Shown here piece after piece: positions 32,350-44,324 of a stretch of 64,000 bases of DNA (the stretch's first letter is position 1; each line of letters starts with the position of its first letter). The DNA is from Fragum whitleyi (Eukaryota > Mollusca > Bivalvia > Cardiida > Cardiidae). Position numbers and translations under genes: made by a program. The stretch covers positions 93,483,232 to 93,547,231 of the forward strand of contig OX411544.1 in NCBI GenBank assembly GCA_948146395.1. Direction: 5' to 3'. The notes below the pieces were generated by a model. That model saw nothing but the letters and a program-made list of their open reading frames with translations. It was not told the DNA's origin and did not search any database.

Positions 32350-34394
32350 CAGTCAGTTTAAATACAGAAATTCGATCTCTGATGAGGTACAACTTTGCCC
32401 AAACTTACATGAAAGATTAAACTGTGTTATATCATAGGCATGTAATTTTTTGTATGACTTTTGTTTTGATTTTGGTGTTACTTGATACTTATAAAAGGTA
32501 AAATATGAATTATTCTAATGCTTCTTCTATATTAATTTTTCAAATGAATTTTCAATTATGATAATTCCCGATAGTGGCACAATTGATGGATTAAGAAGTC
32601 ATCCAATTAAACGCTTGCTCTAATTACGTATTTTATTTTTACTATCAAGAATAGGGGACAGGGTATGCACCATTTGTAAGTTACTTTTCACACAAGCTTC
32701 GCAGATGTTTAATTTAAATAGCAGAAACATCACATTAAAACTTTTTATATTACATTTTGTGGCTAAATGATTAAAGTTAAACAATGATAAGAGAAAAAGC
32801 AATGTGCCCGCCCTCTCCACTGAAATATGTGGGAGATAACCAAACTGGCAAAGCCTATCGTGAACTGAGTAATCAAGGATATATGCCCGTTTTTTTGTCC
32901 ATAGTCTAGAGACCTGTTCATATGTAAAAAATCCAGTCTAATATTGCAAACGAGGCTCCGCTTCATTAAAAAAGTAGAAGTGATTTATGAAATAGATTCA
33001 TTAAACTATGTGCAAAGAGATTACAAACTGACGAATAACTATAGAGATATATGGATTATCTATGTATGTATATTTCTTTGCAGAACTCACCTTAAAAAAA
33101 AATTCACGAAATGCAAAATGGGTCCTGAATCAAACAATTAATTAGCCAGTGCAAGGTGCATGTTTGTCATCAAATACTGAAAAGCCAATCCCTTTTGACT
33201 GTATTTTGGTGACTACCTGTTGGTTTTTATGATAGTCAACAGTGGCACCAGTCTAGGGTTTAAACTTGTCATTGAAACCATTTCATTTTTGTCCAATCCA
33301 TTTATAAAACGAGTCTCCAGTGGTTTATTTTGAAGTTTGGTTTTGCCAGTGTTTTGATGATGTTTGGTATGGTTATTCTTTTCCCTAGACATTGATAAAA
33401 TTGTCACAATATTTCAAATATTTTTTCCATTTATCCATTTTATCCATTCAATTAGTACAAACAGAGTGGTTTCATTTATAAAATTATTACAGTATCCAGA
33501 TATTTTTTGACCACACACACAAACCCAACCAAACAGGTATTATAGCTCGTAACATATTTCTATGAAGATGGTTCCTAATGCCAGTGGGTGGGATATGAGA
33601 GGGAGGTGGGGTTGTCCCAATTATTTCTAACTTTTTATTGAATTTCATGACTGGAATTTTACCATGAAAATTAAATTTAAAAAGGCGGCAGAGATGGTTT
33701 TGTTTGAACCCCAAGCCACCTCTGGATCTGCTAATGCAGTACTGTAACATTTTAAGTGAGAAAAATAATATTTGTGTGTACATAAATTAACAAGAGGGGT
33801 CCAGAAACAACCTCCCATTATCAAGTAAGTTTGGCAATCTTAGCCCCAATATCAAGGTTAGCTGCAGTTAAGAAGATCATGAAATTGGCATGATTAATGT
33901 TTTTGGAATGAAATAGAATTAGCTTGTGGAGCGAGTTTTGAGTGAAAATCAAGGGAGGTAATCCAATATCGCTAATTTTGTTCAAAATGAACAAAATTAG
34001 TGGTATTTATTACCTTCCTTTAATAGAACTTTTCCAATATGTGGACCAATCAGTCACTTTTAAATCCATACCAGCCAATAAAATTGTAGAATAATTTGAT
34101 CAATTTGAATAAAGTGTTGATCGGCTTGAACGATTTTGAAATGCTTCCAAATAATTTTGGAGTGTTTTTAGATCAGATTTTAGTGTTTGGATTGAATGAA
34201 TGGAGTGCTGAGTGAATGATTTTGATTGGAATGAGCGTCTATTTCACAATGCTTTTAACTGTATGTACCAGTAAGGGCAAGGAATCTGCTTGCCAAAAAC
34301 CTGAGTCAGACAAGTCTGGCATTGATATTACACACCCATGTATCAATTATTTTTTTCTCTTGTTGTTTTCTATCCTTGGAATCTTAATAATAAA
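32350..34394. other. AT-rich intronic sequence, nothing recognised
   Basis: Rest of ZFYVE26 intron 1 up to the MITE before exon 2. No coding or repeat feature is supported. TTTTGTTCAAAATGAACAAAA near 33980 is a small palindrome. Confidence 0.45.
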
Positions 34395-34633
34395 TGAGGC
34401 TTTGCATGACATCTCTAACAATTTCAAATATGCGCAAAGCAAAGACTCAGGCTAGGCTGTGCATCTGCACAGTCTACCCCAAGTCTTCACTATGCACTTA
34501 GTAGATAGATAAGGTCTCAAAGTATCTGTAGACCATCAGGTAACTTTATATTTACAGTTTGTTTCTGTCTTAGATTCTCAATGTTTACACGTCATGAACA
34601 TTTCAAATTGTTGGAAATGTCATGCACAGGCTC
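34395..34633 (+). mobile_element. Fold-back MITE, GAGCCTGTGCATGACATTTCC family (copy 1)
   Basis: Arms GAGGCTTTGCATGACATCTCTAAC and its partner GTTGGAAATGTCATGCACAGGCTC. It ends about 60 bp before ZFYVE26 exon 2. Confidence 0.6.
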
Positions 34634-34691
34634 AATTTAAACAAATTATTTTTGTTGCTGCATTGTAAAGGTTGACCTTATTATTTTACAG

Positions 34692-34791
34692 TGTTGTTTC
34701 CCCTTCACTCTCATCCCCGTGTCAGCTGTCCTGGTTGAGTCTTCTGGAGTATGAAAATTTAACAAAATCTGAAAATAGGGAGAGATCAGAG
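34692..34791 (+). CDS. ZFYVE26: ZFYVE26-like exon 2
   Basis: Acceptor TTTTACAG, donor CAGAG|GTAAGT, 100 nt. It encodes 33 codons after the junction Ser, including CQLSWLSLLEYENL, which parallels the VAWVWLLVLEKW region of the human N-terminus. It ends in phase 0, matching exon 3. It is separated from exon 1 by the 11 kb intron that holds nested LINEs. Confidence 0.82.
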
Positions 34792-35021
34792 GTAAGTACC
34801 ATTAAACAGGGAAAGATCAGGGCCTGAGGCTATAAAGCTTTTCTCATTCTCAATTCAAAATTTTCTCAAATTTCAATTGTTGTAAGTGACTATATGAAAT
34901 ATAAGCACTTACAACAGTGTTACCTTGAACCCTCAAATTATTGGCAGAATTGACACAATTTTCCTTGAACAAATGTTCAAGTTACTGGATAAACATGAAG
35001 AACTTTTTCATCTGATTTCAG

Positions 35022-35111
35022 GGAGACAGTTCCGGTCTTGACAGAGTTCTGACGCAGTTCCATCTTTTACTGCTTGATGTGTGTCCTCATATAACAGATA
35101 ATGAGCTGAAG
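35022..35111 (+). CDS. ZFYVE26: ZFYVE26-like exon 3
   Basis: Acceptor GATTTCAG, donor CTGAAG|GTTAGA, 30 codons in phase 0 on both sides. The product is leucine-rich and helical (DRVLTQFHLLLLDVCPH). A SINE insertion with a 14 bp target duplication lies about 100 bp downstream in the next intron. Confidence 0.78.
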
Positions 35112-35211
35112 GTTAGATATATTTATATAAATCTTGTCATGCTGAAACCAGGTATAGACAAAGACCAGCTTGCTCATTTGCACTGTACCAACTGCTTTTT
35201 CTTTTACCAGA

Positions 35212-35468
35212 TGGTAGCGCGTCGGACTGTCATACTAGAGGTCCCGGGTTCGATCCCCGACGGCGGCACTCATTCTGTCCGACTATTTGTCTCTCACCAA
35301 TTGGTCGATAATCCTAGACCTATGTGAGATAGCAGCTGGAGGCTAGGAAAGGATGTTATGGTAGTACTGGCGTGAGAAATACCAGGAATCCATTGTTAGG
35401 TGCTCCAGCCGCTGCGATATAACTGAAATAATATTGAAAGCGGCGTTAAACCCCAGTCAATCAATCAA
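35212..35468 (+). mobile_element. tRNA-derived SINE with 14 bp target duplication
   Basis: The head has Pol III boxes: A-box TGGTAGCGCGTCGG and B-box GGTTCGATCCCC. A conserved body follows (GGTGCTCCAGCCGCTGCGATATAACTG) and a tail GGCGTTAAACCCCAGTCAATCAATCAA. It is flanked by perfect 14 bp repeats TTTCTTTTACCAGA (35198-35211 and 35469-35482). The body and tail resemble molluscan V-SINE/MetaSINE families as I recall them. The first few bases of the tRNA head are missing. Confidence 0.88.
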
Positions 35469-36051
35469 TTTCTTTTACCAGAAGAACAATTGTAAACATT
35501 ATATTTTAGCAATAAATACTGACTAACAATAAGTGATTTGCTGCTTTCAGCACTTTGATTTCATGCAATTTAACCAAGATTTTTGTCAGCATGACCCTAC
35601 CCTCTTACATTGCAATCTGTCAAACAACATATGCTTGCAAATTATACTGTGTAAAAGTAGAGAAAAAAGTAGTTAATAAGTGTGTTACTAAATGTCAAAA
35701 TTACAGCCTACTCCAGCTGTGTTAACATGAAGATATTTTACAGACACATAGATATTGATGAATAATGGATGTCAATATAAGCACCTCTCATTTAGATGGA
35801 TAATTCAATTGATCACCCCATCTTCTGATTTACAAAAGCAATTTGTGATTTATTTTACAAGGTTAAATTGTACTTTTATTCCATTTTAGTCATGATATAC
35901 TCTAGAACCTATGGTATTTTGCAATGTATATTGGTGTAATCATAACTTCCTATTTGACTTGTGTATTCGGCAGGTCATTTACAATTTTTTTATTCATCCA
36001 TGTGACATATGAGTTTACTATCATATGGGCTGCAAAATTACATGTATATAT

Positions 36052-36208
36052 AAGAGATAAAGATAGTATTTGTTGATTTTATGGAGGTATGAAACTAAAA
36101 ACCTAATCGCACTGTATTAATACGCATAGCAAATCTATACATGAGTATGATTAGGTTTTTAGGTTCATTTCTCCATAAAATAAACAAAATATTCTCTTCA
36201 TATCTTAT
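36052..36208 (+). mobile_element. Palindromic MITE (copy 1)
   Basis: Long arms AAGAGATAAAGATAGTATTTG...AAACTAAAAACCTAAT and the complementary ATTAGGTTTTTAGGTTCAT...TCTTCATATCTTA. A second copy lies 1 kb downstream. Confidence 0.6.
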
Positions 36209-36784
36209 AATTTGATATGATGCAAAAATGTAAGGTTTATCAATAATGAAAACAATTTCTTACTGGACTACTTTTTGTCGAAGCTTACAAAAGAACTGTG
36301 TAATCAAAAATCATTTCATTTATTAGTGAAACCAATTTTTCAGCCACCAGAATGCACAAATAATTGATGGGAACCATGATATTAAATTATTGGGGGATAA
36401 CTGTAGCTACATTGGTGAAATTTTCCGTTTTGTAACTTAAAAAATTACAATACAGTATACACCTAGCACCAACAACTGACCATTTGATTCTGCATGTTTT
36501 TTTGTTTTTTTGCAGAGTTCTTTTTTTTTCTTCAGAAATTGTGATACTTGTGGACAATGTCTTCTATCAGGCATTATAGGTAACTGGTTATGACAATTAG
36601 TAAATTTAACCCATCATTTGAAAAGGGGCAAATTTTGAAACATAGTGAAAAAATATCTGGTACAGGTCAAGTACAGCTGGTATCTCTCAAAAATGTAAAG
36701 TAGAATCACATTTGGATAATCAGAAATGCTACATAGACTGTCCTTGATCAAAATAGTGATTTTATCTGATTTCCCAAGTTATAC

Positions 36785-37029
36785 TTAACCCTTTTCATGC
36801 TAAATAAAATTATCAGCAAAACTGCATTAAAATCAAAATGCTGATTATTCTGAATGCACTAATTGCTAGTCAGTATTCATTTTAAAAATGCTTTTTTCAT
36901 CTTTTATGCTTTGGAAAGGAAAATCAGGAGAAATGGACTAAAATCAGACTGCACACACATGCAGGCTGATCTTTGTCATGAACTCCTGCTAAAGCAGGAA
37001 TATTATTGGATCAGCATGACAAGAATTAA
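36785..37029 (+). mobile_element. TTAA-flanked MITE, CATGCTGA family (copy 2)
   Basis: TTAACCCTTTTCATGCTAAAT to TCAGCATGACAAGAATTAA with the same inner ATCAGACTGCACACACATGCAGGCTGAT hairpin. Partial relatives occur at 17398-17500, 62720-62810 and 60390-60450. Confidence 0.7.
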
Positions 37030-37216
37030 TATGTGATAGTTTAATTTTGATTGAGTCCATCAACATCCATGCATTCTGATTCTGGAAATTAAGTTTTATT
37101 CCCCTATGAAAACAAAAAGTAGCACACAGCTATTTTGTAAGCTTGGACACAAAAAAGTCCTAGAATAAATCTTCTACGAAGAAACTTAATATTTTGCTTC
37201 AGAATATTAAGTTGAA

Positions 37217-37370
37217 AGATATGAAGAGAATATTGATTATTTTTATGGAAGAATGAAACTAAAACCTAATCACACTTAAGTTTGAATCCTTTTTTGCATA
37301 TTCATACTGTGTGATTAGGTTTTTAGTTTCATTCCTCCATGAAACAAATAAATACTTTCTTCATCTCTTA
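37217..37370 (+). mobile_element. Palindromic MITE (copy 2)
   Basis: Same family as 36052-36208 (ATATGAAGAGAATATTGATT ... GTGATTAGGTTTTTAGTTTCATTCC). Confidence 0.6.
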
Positions 37371-37675
37371 AATATAATGATCATGTGAAAAATTATTAAG
37401 AAATGATGTAAATTGGAAAGAGGATTAATTCATAAATATGGATGAAAAGTAAAAATCGATGTATGCATCACAATATTTTAAGGAAATTTATGTGATTAAA
37501 TTAAACAGGAATTCTATACATATACTGAATCGCAAATTCAATGATAAAGGAACTCAACAGGAAGTATTTAATATTGAAGTTGAAGTAAGATTAGATCAAG
37601 ATAAAGTATTGTCTAGTTGTTCTTTCCTGTGAAGGATTTCTATGTCCATGTCTTGGAATACAAAACTGACCTTGT

Positions 37676-38766
37676 TTAAGGTAACAATGGACACATGGCA
37701 TCATTCCCCCCCCCCCCCCCCCAATGAATTTTTCTCTTGTTCATATATGTTGTAGATTAACATTGTATAGTCATTTTATCTTATAACTATACAAATATCT
37801 GTGTGATAACAACCCATATAATATTTTTTATGATATCACATAGTTATTTTTAGAACAATGATATAATGCAGTTATTTTTAGAAACGTGCATTTTAGTAAA
37901 AAACATCGACGAAAACAAGAAAAATAGAGGTTATAAGATAAATATAATACATACTTAGTGTGCTGTATGAAAAAATATCTAACTCGGTTGTGAGATTTGA
38001 TAATTGTCTCGGCAGAGCCTCGACAATGATCAACTCTCCCAACCTCGTTAGATATTTTTTCTCATACAAAACACTAAGTACGTATTATATATATATCAAA
38101 ATTTGAAGGTACCTTTCCAGGCTCGTTTTCATGCTAAGAGTTTTCTGCCCTTGAGTGGTATAGGCCATTTTTCAGTAAAACCTTTATATTTGTTTTAGGT
38201 AAACAATAAACACAATATCAGCTGATAGCTATAAAACACATGCATGTTGATAGACCTTATACATGTACACGTCTGTATCAAAGAAAATATCATTTTGATC
38301 ATTGCATTTGCATAATGTGCCTTCAAAAGTTAAAAATGTAATTTTGAGGGGAAAAAATGCCACAAAAACCAATTTTTGAAGAAATTACCCAATGAATTTT
38401 TCTAATTTTCCCATATGCTTAAAAATTATTTTTTCTTTTATTTGTTAAAAAATTCAGTATAGCTTTCCATGCAAATAAGAAAGTTTTTTGTTATTTCAAA
38501 GTGACCCCTCGTAATTGAATAAAACATATAACATATTTTTATCGATAAATTCAATGATACAATCATTCAATTGATATCAAATGTTGAAAAGAAGCTAAGT
38601 TATGAGATTTTACCATCATTATTCTATGTTAGTTCCATAAGCAGAATCTTTTGAAAACCGGTCTTGTTAAACAACGAACATCTTTTGCACAAAAAGAGCC
38701 TTAAAATTAACGAAACCCCACTTCCGGTTTATAGAGTCAGTGGGCCGCTGTCCATTGCCACCTTAA
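37676..38766 (+). mobile_element. Non-autonomous DNA transposon, AAGGT..CAATGGACA ends (copy 1)
   Basis: TIRs TTAAGGTAACAATGGACA and TGTCCATTGCCACCTTAA. An inverted sister copy is at 58565-59557. Relative to that copy it contains an extra segment of about 310 bp at 37781-38092. No ORF of note. ZFYVE26 intron 3. Confidence 0.7.
37781..38092 (+). repeat. Inserted segment shared with 48735-49066
   Basis: Present in copy 1 but not copy 2 of the surrounding transposon, and found again, inverted, at 48735-49066. It includes the arms TACGTATTATA and TAATACATACTTAGTG around AAAAATATCTAAC. Its own ends show no clear TIR. Confidence 0.55.
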
Positions 38767-39163
38767 ATGCTTCAGTAATATTCTCTAGTTTCAAATGCAA
38801 GCCTTTGTAGCCCCTATCATGCTGATAAAAAAAATCTTTGCAAAATTGCATGACATGGGACCACATTGGTAGAGAAATTGTCTATCCTTTTTCTGTCTAT
38901 CTGTGCATGAGTCATTCTCCTAACTTTAACCAAATTTTTAAGCATATTCACCATAAAGTGCTTGTTTTTCGCATGATGAAAGATTTGATCAATACACAAC
39001 TGCTGGTACCAAGGTTAAGGTTATTTACAAAGGTCATTTCTAATTTCTTTAAACTTTTTTATAGATACAACATTCATACTTGGCTGGCATTTTTCATTGT
39101 TCATATGGTGTGGAAATTGTTTCAGGTAGAGCTCATATATTTTATTTATGTTTTTATTCACAG

Positions 39164-39802
39164 GAACTGTATTTGTTCCATAGATGGACACATTCAACCA
39201 TCAGTACAACCCATCCACTCAATCTTTCCAGCATTCTCCTCAAATTTCTACAGACCTTGTTGTCACGGCAACCACAATTAGGTCATGAACTCATTTGTTG
39301 TATTTACAACTCAAAAAAGGCTCAAAATGAAAAGAACAACAAACATCTTTTGTCAGTGTATGTGAACTCAATCAATTTATTGCTTGACAATTTTCACATC
39401 AACGACCTTGACCCAGAGGTCAAATCTACATCAGCTGAAAAAATTTATGAGATTCTTTCATATTTTGGTCATGAGGATGACCTTGTGTGCCATCTTCCTA
39501 CAAGGTCAATGTTTTGTAAAATTCTGGAGCATTGCAAGGCCGAGTCTGCATATTTAGACAAGGTCAAGGTCACTTCTGTTCTAATGGGACATTCAAACAA
39601 ACACTTGCTGTCAGAGTTCGGTAGATTAGATTATGAGCTGGAGACCAATAATGCAGTTGCGATGTACCAAGTTTGTGCAGAATTGACCGAGGAACAAAGA
39701 TGGCTGCTTCATCTGTCCACACTGACAGAGACATCTACAAGATGGAAATTATTCTTCCTACTGTCCATGAAAAAGAAAAGACATCTTCTTGAAGTTATAA
39801 TG
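39164..39802 (+). CDS. ZFYVE26: ZFYVE26-like exon 4 (213 codons)
   Basis: Acceptor TATTCACAG|GAACTG and donor ATAATG|GTATGT enclose 639 nt in phase 0. The frame is fully open and the product is helical, with LELIxC-like and leucine-rich stretches (SSILLKFLQTLLSRQPQLGH; LTEEQRWLLHLSTLTE). Such alpha-solenoid character is expected for spastizin. Overlapping open frames at 38838-39281 and upstream of 39164 are intronic. A poly-C run (39863-39882) starts 60 bp past the donor. Confidence 0.85.
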
Positions 39803-39899
39803 GTATGTAATATGGTCAATTGTTTGATCAACCACTTTTTTAAGGGACCTAGTTATTATGCCCCCCCCCCCCCCCTCCCCCCTTGAAAGAAGAGGGGAC

Positions 39900-40250
39900 A
39901 CAGTCAATCTTGCTAAGCGACCACATCTGTTAAGCGACCATTTTTATTAAGTGACTGTTTTCAAAATTCCCTTCTATAAGTCAAAATATGTTATAAATAA
40001 GATATTATTGGTCTAAAAATAATTCAAAATGAATCCAATATTGTTAAAACTCCTTTGAATCGTCTCAACAAGACCACTCTTTTGAGTTTTAAAACGACAT
40101 TGTTTTATTGAGAAATTAGCAAGAACATACATATTCAATAAAAAAATGTGTGTATTTTGTAAACAAAACATGTACTTTGCGACCATTCTCTTCAACGGCC
40201 GCTTTTTGATAGTCCCTTAAGTGGTTGCTTAATACACATTTTACTGTATA
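39900..40250 (+). mobile_element. Tigger-like MITE with GCGACCA motifs (copy 1)
   Basis: Repeated AAGCGACCA at the left arm and ACTTAAGGGACTATC/GGTTGCTTAATAC at the right, ending TTTTACTGTA. It follows ZFYVE26 exon 4 by about 100 bp. Confidence 0.5.
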
Positions 40251-40313
40251 TTGCTTTGCACTTGTCGATCTTTCGGTAGGTTTGTTGGTCGGTCTGTTAG
40301 TAGACTGTTTTTT

Positions 40314-41353
40314 TAGCTCTACTGGCTGAAAACTACTGGGGCTATTGTCATGGCGTTGTGTCCGTCCTGCGGTCGTCTGTCCGTGTGTGCGTGCGTGCGT
40401 CCGGTTGTAAACTTTTTCTTTAAAAATCTTCTCCTCAGAAACTACTGGATGAATTTCAACCAAACTTCACAGGAATGATCCTTGGGTGACCCTCTTTCAG
40501 AGTTGTTCAAGAAATATTGATCCAATGAAAAACATGGATTTAATGGGCGTGGCTAATTTCCAAATATGGTAAAAAGTGGGTTTTCTCAGATTCTAATAGA
40601 TCTATACCAATTAAATTGTACATGAATGATCCTTGTGTAATCCTATATCAGGCTACCAAAAATTATTGTGATTGGATGAAAAATATGCATTTTATGGGCG
40701 GAGGTCATTTCTCTTTATGTTATATAGTGGAAACTTTGAAAATCATTTTCTCAGATTCTAATTGATGAATACCAATTAAATTTTACATGAATGATCCTTT
40801 GGTGACCCTTTATCAGTCTACCAATAATTATTGTGTTTGGATGAGAAATATGCATTTTATGGGCGGAGGTCATTTCTCTATATGTTATATACTTGAAATT
40901 TTGCAAATCATTTTCTCAGAATCTAACGGATAGATATCAACCAAATTATACATGAATGATCCTTAGATGACCCTTTATCAGTCTACAAAACATTATTGTG
41001 ATCGGATGAAAAATATGTTTTTTATGGGCGGAGGTCATTTCTCTATATGTTATATAGTGGAAACTTTCAAAATCATTTTCTTAGAATATTATTCATAGAT
41101 ATCAACCAAATTTCACCGGAATGATCCTTGAGTGACCCTTTATCAGTCTAGCGAAAATTTTCGTGATCGGATAAAAAATATGTTTTTTATGGGCAGAGGT
41201 CATTTCTCTATATGTTATATACTTGAAATTTTGAAAAATCATTTCAACATCAGTAGAACCCAGAATATCAGAAAATCTAGTCAAAACTTTTATTTGCTAT
41301 TACAAGAAATTCAAGCCTGTGGAGCAACTCAAGCCATACATGGCTTTCTAGTT
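40314..41353 (+). mobile_element. Helentron-like element with tandem 160 bp units
   Basis: Starts TTAGCTCTACTGGCTG and ends GCCTGTGGAGCAACTC, hairpin AGCCATACATGGCT, then TTCTAGTT. The core is about five units with TATGGGCGGAGGTCATTTCTC. It is the inverted relative of 1999-3544, in ZFYVE26 intron 4. Confidence 0.72.
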
Positions 41354-41767
41354 TTGTCCAAAGTATATCTCAAAAAGTCAGCAAGCTAGAATCATGAAAC
41401 TTAACAGGTAGATAGATCTCATTGAGGATAAGTGCAGTGCACAGTAAAGCATAATTCTACTCATATTTTTTCATAATTGCCCTTTGTTAAATTTATAACT
41501 TGGTTTTCGTCAAGAGCATATCTCAAACAGTATGCAAGCTAGAATCATGAAACTTCACAGGTACATAGATCTCATTGTGGCTAAGTGCAGTGCACAAGAA
41601 CTGTAACTTTGTTGATTGACAAAGAATATGCCATCGACCTTCTCTTGATTTTTAAGTGATGGATTCTTCTTATTTCACATGCGTATTGTTTCTGAAAAGA
41701 CCTTTTTCCAAGGTCAATGTCATTTTCAGAAGTCAAATATATGTAACACATTTGTGTAACAAAAAAC

Positions 41768-42117
41768 TACAGTAAAACTTGTGTTAAGCGACCTCTTAAG
41801 GGACCACCAAAAAGTGGTCGTTTATGGAAATGGTCGCTCAATACGAAATGCTGTGATAAATGTGACAGATCATTTTGATACCATTAATAGATTGTCGGTC
41901 AAGTCGTACTGAATCTTATGATGTTCGAACCCATTAGAATCGTCTCATTGAGACGATTCTAATGGGTTCTAACAATAAGATTCAACAATAACCAATTTTT
42001 CGATAAGAATGTCCTCTTTTTCAGAGATTTTGTTTACAGTGAAGGGACTTTAAATGGTGGTCGCTTAATACAATTGGTCGCTTGATAGATGTGGTCGCCC
42101 GAGCAATATCGTCTGTA
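41768..42117 (-). mobile_element. Tigger-like MITE with GCGACCA motifs (copy 2)
   Basis: Starts TACAGTAAAACTTGTGTTAAGCGACC and ends GTGGTCGCCCGAGCAATATCGTCTGTA. Its middle is the 43 bp palindrome at 41927-41969. Confidence 0.55.
41927..41969 (+). repeat. 43 bp palindrome inside Tigger-like MITE
   Basis: GAACCCATTAGAATCGTCTCA-T-TGAGACGATTCTAATGGGTTC. Diverged relatives with the same TCTCA..TGAGA heart occur at 14790-14870, 57190-57240 and 58320-58375. Confidence 0.8.
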
Positions 42118-42193
42118 TTTCTAAATGATGACGATTAATAATAATTGTGTTGGGGGTATTGATATTTATCAAATGTATCTTGTTATTTTTCAG

Positions 42194-42361
42194 GAGACTG
42201 GTATATCTCTGATCAAATGCAGCATGTTTGAAGAGTTACAGCGTCTGATAGAACCTGTAGAGTTACACCCCCTGAAACCTTTGTTGTTGTTGTTAGGCTG
42301 GACACATTGTTGTAGTACATCTGAGGCTAGACAACTGTTAAAAATACTCTGGAATAATCAG
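42194..42361 (+). CDS. ZFYVE26: ZFYVE26-like exon 5
   Basis: Acceptor ATTTTTCAG|GAG, donor CAG|GTATGG, 56 codons, phase 0. The product includes PLKPLLLLLGWTHCCSTSEA followed by a short leucine-rich helix. This resembles a LLLLGWxHC motif I recall in vertebrate spastizin, though I cannot align it here. It is preceded by a Tigger-like insertion ending about 75 bp upstream. Confidence 0.82.
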
Positions 42362-42909
42362 GTATGGTAAAATAGGTTCTTCAATTGTTGTAATTATTCA
42401 TTATTGTTACAATAGGTTCATATAAACTCAAACTTTGAAGCTACTGTCAAGGAAGCTGTCAAGGGAGGACATTTTCAATTTTCAACTTTCCATTCAGTAT
42501 AAGGCAGATACAAAATTCAGGCTCATTAAATCATTGCCTTCCCTCCAATAGCCCTTTCCTGGTAGTCCCTTGACTTTACATTCCTGAGAAATGATACTTG
42601 AAATATTGAGGGAAAAGAAGTATTTGATATGAGGAAATTAGATAGCAAATTCTCCTATTTCCCTCATACTTTTAACAGATAGAATGATCCCTGTTCATTT
42701 TCATCTGCAACCTCTTTCAATTTGGACCAGTCTAAAATTTCCAAAACAGAGCATTTTCAAAAAATATGCCCCCTTTCAAAGCTTTGCACTAGTGGGTTGG
42801 TCAGTAGGTCTGGCGGTCTGTCTGTCCATAGACCTTTTTTTTTAGTCCATAGCCCATCTCCAAAAGAATGCAAGCTAGAATCATGATACTTCACAGGTTG
42901 ATATATATA

Positions 42910-43770
42910 CTAGTCAAAACTTCTAACCGGCCACTTTAAAAACAAAGATAATTTTTTCTGTGGTGTGTGGATTTTCGTGAAATTTGCTATGTGAATTTTT
43001 AAGCAACTTTCAAGATGATTTTGGCGAAAAAGTTACCGTTATTTCATTGAATTTAAATTGCAACATGAGAAAAGCTCAAAAAGCTCTAAATTTACACAGA
43101 GCTCAAAATTTTGTCAATGTAGCGATTTTTGTCTCATGGGTCGTTAGCTGCAACATAGACTAGGAAAAAAACTGAAAATGTTCGACAATTGTACGCGGCA
43201 TATGACCCTAGAAGAAAGTGATATAGCTTGTGTCGCAAAAAAAACGGTTCCTAGAAACAACACCTAAAACACATTTTTAGTCAAAAATGCATAAAATTTA
43301 GACTGATAATTCCCGTTGAGCTACGAAATGTAGTATATGTGAAAAAAATCAGTTTGACACATCGTTTTTTTCATACCAGACAATATTTGAGCATAATCGC
43401 TAGATAAAATGGTTTGCCGGTTGAATTTAAAACACCATTTTACCATGCCTCCTATTGTTTCTGTTTCTCTTGTAGTCAAAGGTCACACAAAATTGACAAT
43501 ATTTTCTGATTTTTTTCTTGGTCTGGGTTGCAGCTAACGATTTGCATACTTTGGTTTTTTGAAAGTGTAATATCCCGAGCTCTATTAAGATTTAGAGCTT
43601 TTTGAGCTTTTGCTTTATTACACATCCAAATTTGATAACTATTGGTAAATCATAATGGAAATCCATGTACATTATGCTTAAAAATTCACACATCAAATTT
43701 CATTAAAATGTTAGAACTTTTAAAAAAGTTATCGTCATTTTTAAAGTGGCCGGTTAGGACTTTTGGCCAG
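42910..43770 (+). mobile_element. TA-flanked DNA transposon with long inverted repeats
   Basis: Ends CTAGTCAAAACTTCTAACCGGCCACTTTAAAAA and its inverted partner TTTTTAAAGTGGCCGGTTAGGACTTTTGGCCAG, flanked by TA. Inversion continues inward about 200 bp (GCTCAAAAAGCTCTAAAT / ATTTAGAGCTTTTTGAGC). The host sequence rejoins as GGTTGATATA/GATATCATTT, matching relatives at 41405 and 41565. No transposase ORF. Confidence 0.72.
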
Positions 43771-43954
43771 TATAGATATCATTTAGGAGAAGTGCAGTAT
43801 ACAGGAACAATAACTCTACTAATCATATTTTTTGAGTTATTGCCCTTTGTTGATTGACAAAGAGAAGGCATTTGACCTTCTCTTTTTTTTGGGGGGGGGG
43901 GGGGGGGGGAAATAAATGTTTTACAAATATTTCTTGTTTCTGTTTGTATTGTAG

Positions 43955-44043
43955 ACTGATGTGACCCATCCAGCTATAGCCATTGGCTGTAATAAACTTG
44001 CTTATCAGATAGACCTGATACAATGGTGCCTGGACAAAGCTAA
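43955..44043 (+). CDS. ZFYVE26: ZFYVE26-like exon 6
   Basis: Acceptor GTATTGTAG|ACT and donor GCTAA|GTATGT give 89 nt: 29 codons plus two bases. The product contains HPAIAIGCNKLAYQIDLIQW. The leftover AA joins the first A of exon 7 to give Lys. Just upstream is a long poly-G run (43891-43909); just downstream a truncated Tigger-like fragment and a palindromic MITE. Confidence 0.8.
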
Positions 44044-44159
44044 GTATGTAAAGTCAGTCTATTAAGCAACCATTTTTATTAAGCGACCGCTTTCAAAATT
44101 CCCTTTTTTAAATTAAAAATATCTTAAAAAGTAGGTATCATTGATCTAAAATATATTAT

Positions 44160-44324
44160 TATAGGGATGAGTGTCTTTTTCACTGCATTTATTGGGGTAT
44201 AAAGTGCAATTGCCTTAGCACATGGCAAATAACGCCCGTAGGGCGTTATGTTTAAGCCATGTGCTAAGGCAATTGCACTTTATACCCCTATAAACGCTGT
44301 GAAAAAGACACTCTGCCCTTATAA
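44160..44324 (+). mobile_element. Near-perfect palindromic MITE (165 bp)
   Basis: GGGATGAGTGTCTTTTTCAC...GTATAAAGTGCAATTGCCTTAGCACATGGC folds on its complement, with CGCCCGTAGGGCG at the centre. TA lies at both ends. It lies 117 bp after ZFYVE26 exon 6. Confidence 0.7.

Noticed and set aside
33487..33783. 98-codon minus-strand ORF in ZFYVE26 intron 1
   Set aside because: No recognisable motif. Its length is within what AT-rich intron sequence gives by chance, and no splice partners were seen.
38838..39281. 147-codon plus-strand ORF overlapping ZFYVE26 exon 4
   Set aside because: It is in a different frame from the phase-consistent exon, is bounded by no splice sites, and lies mostly in the intron.
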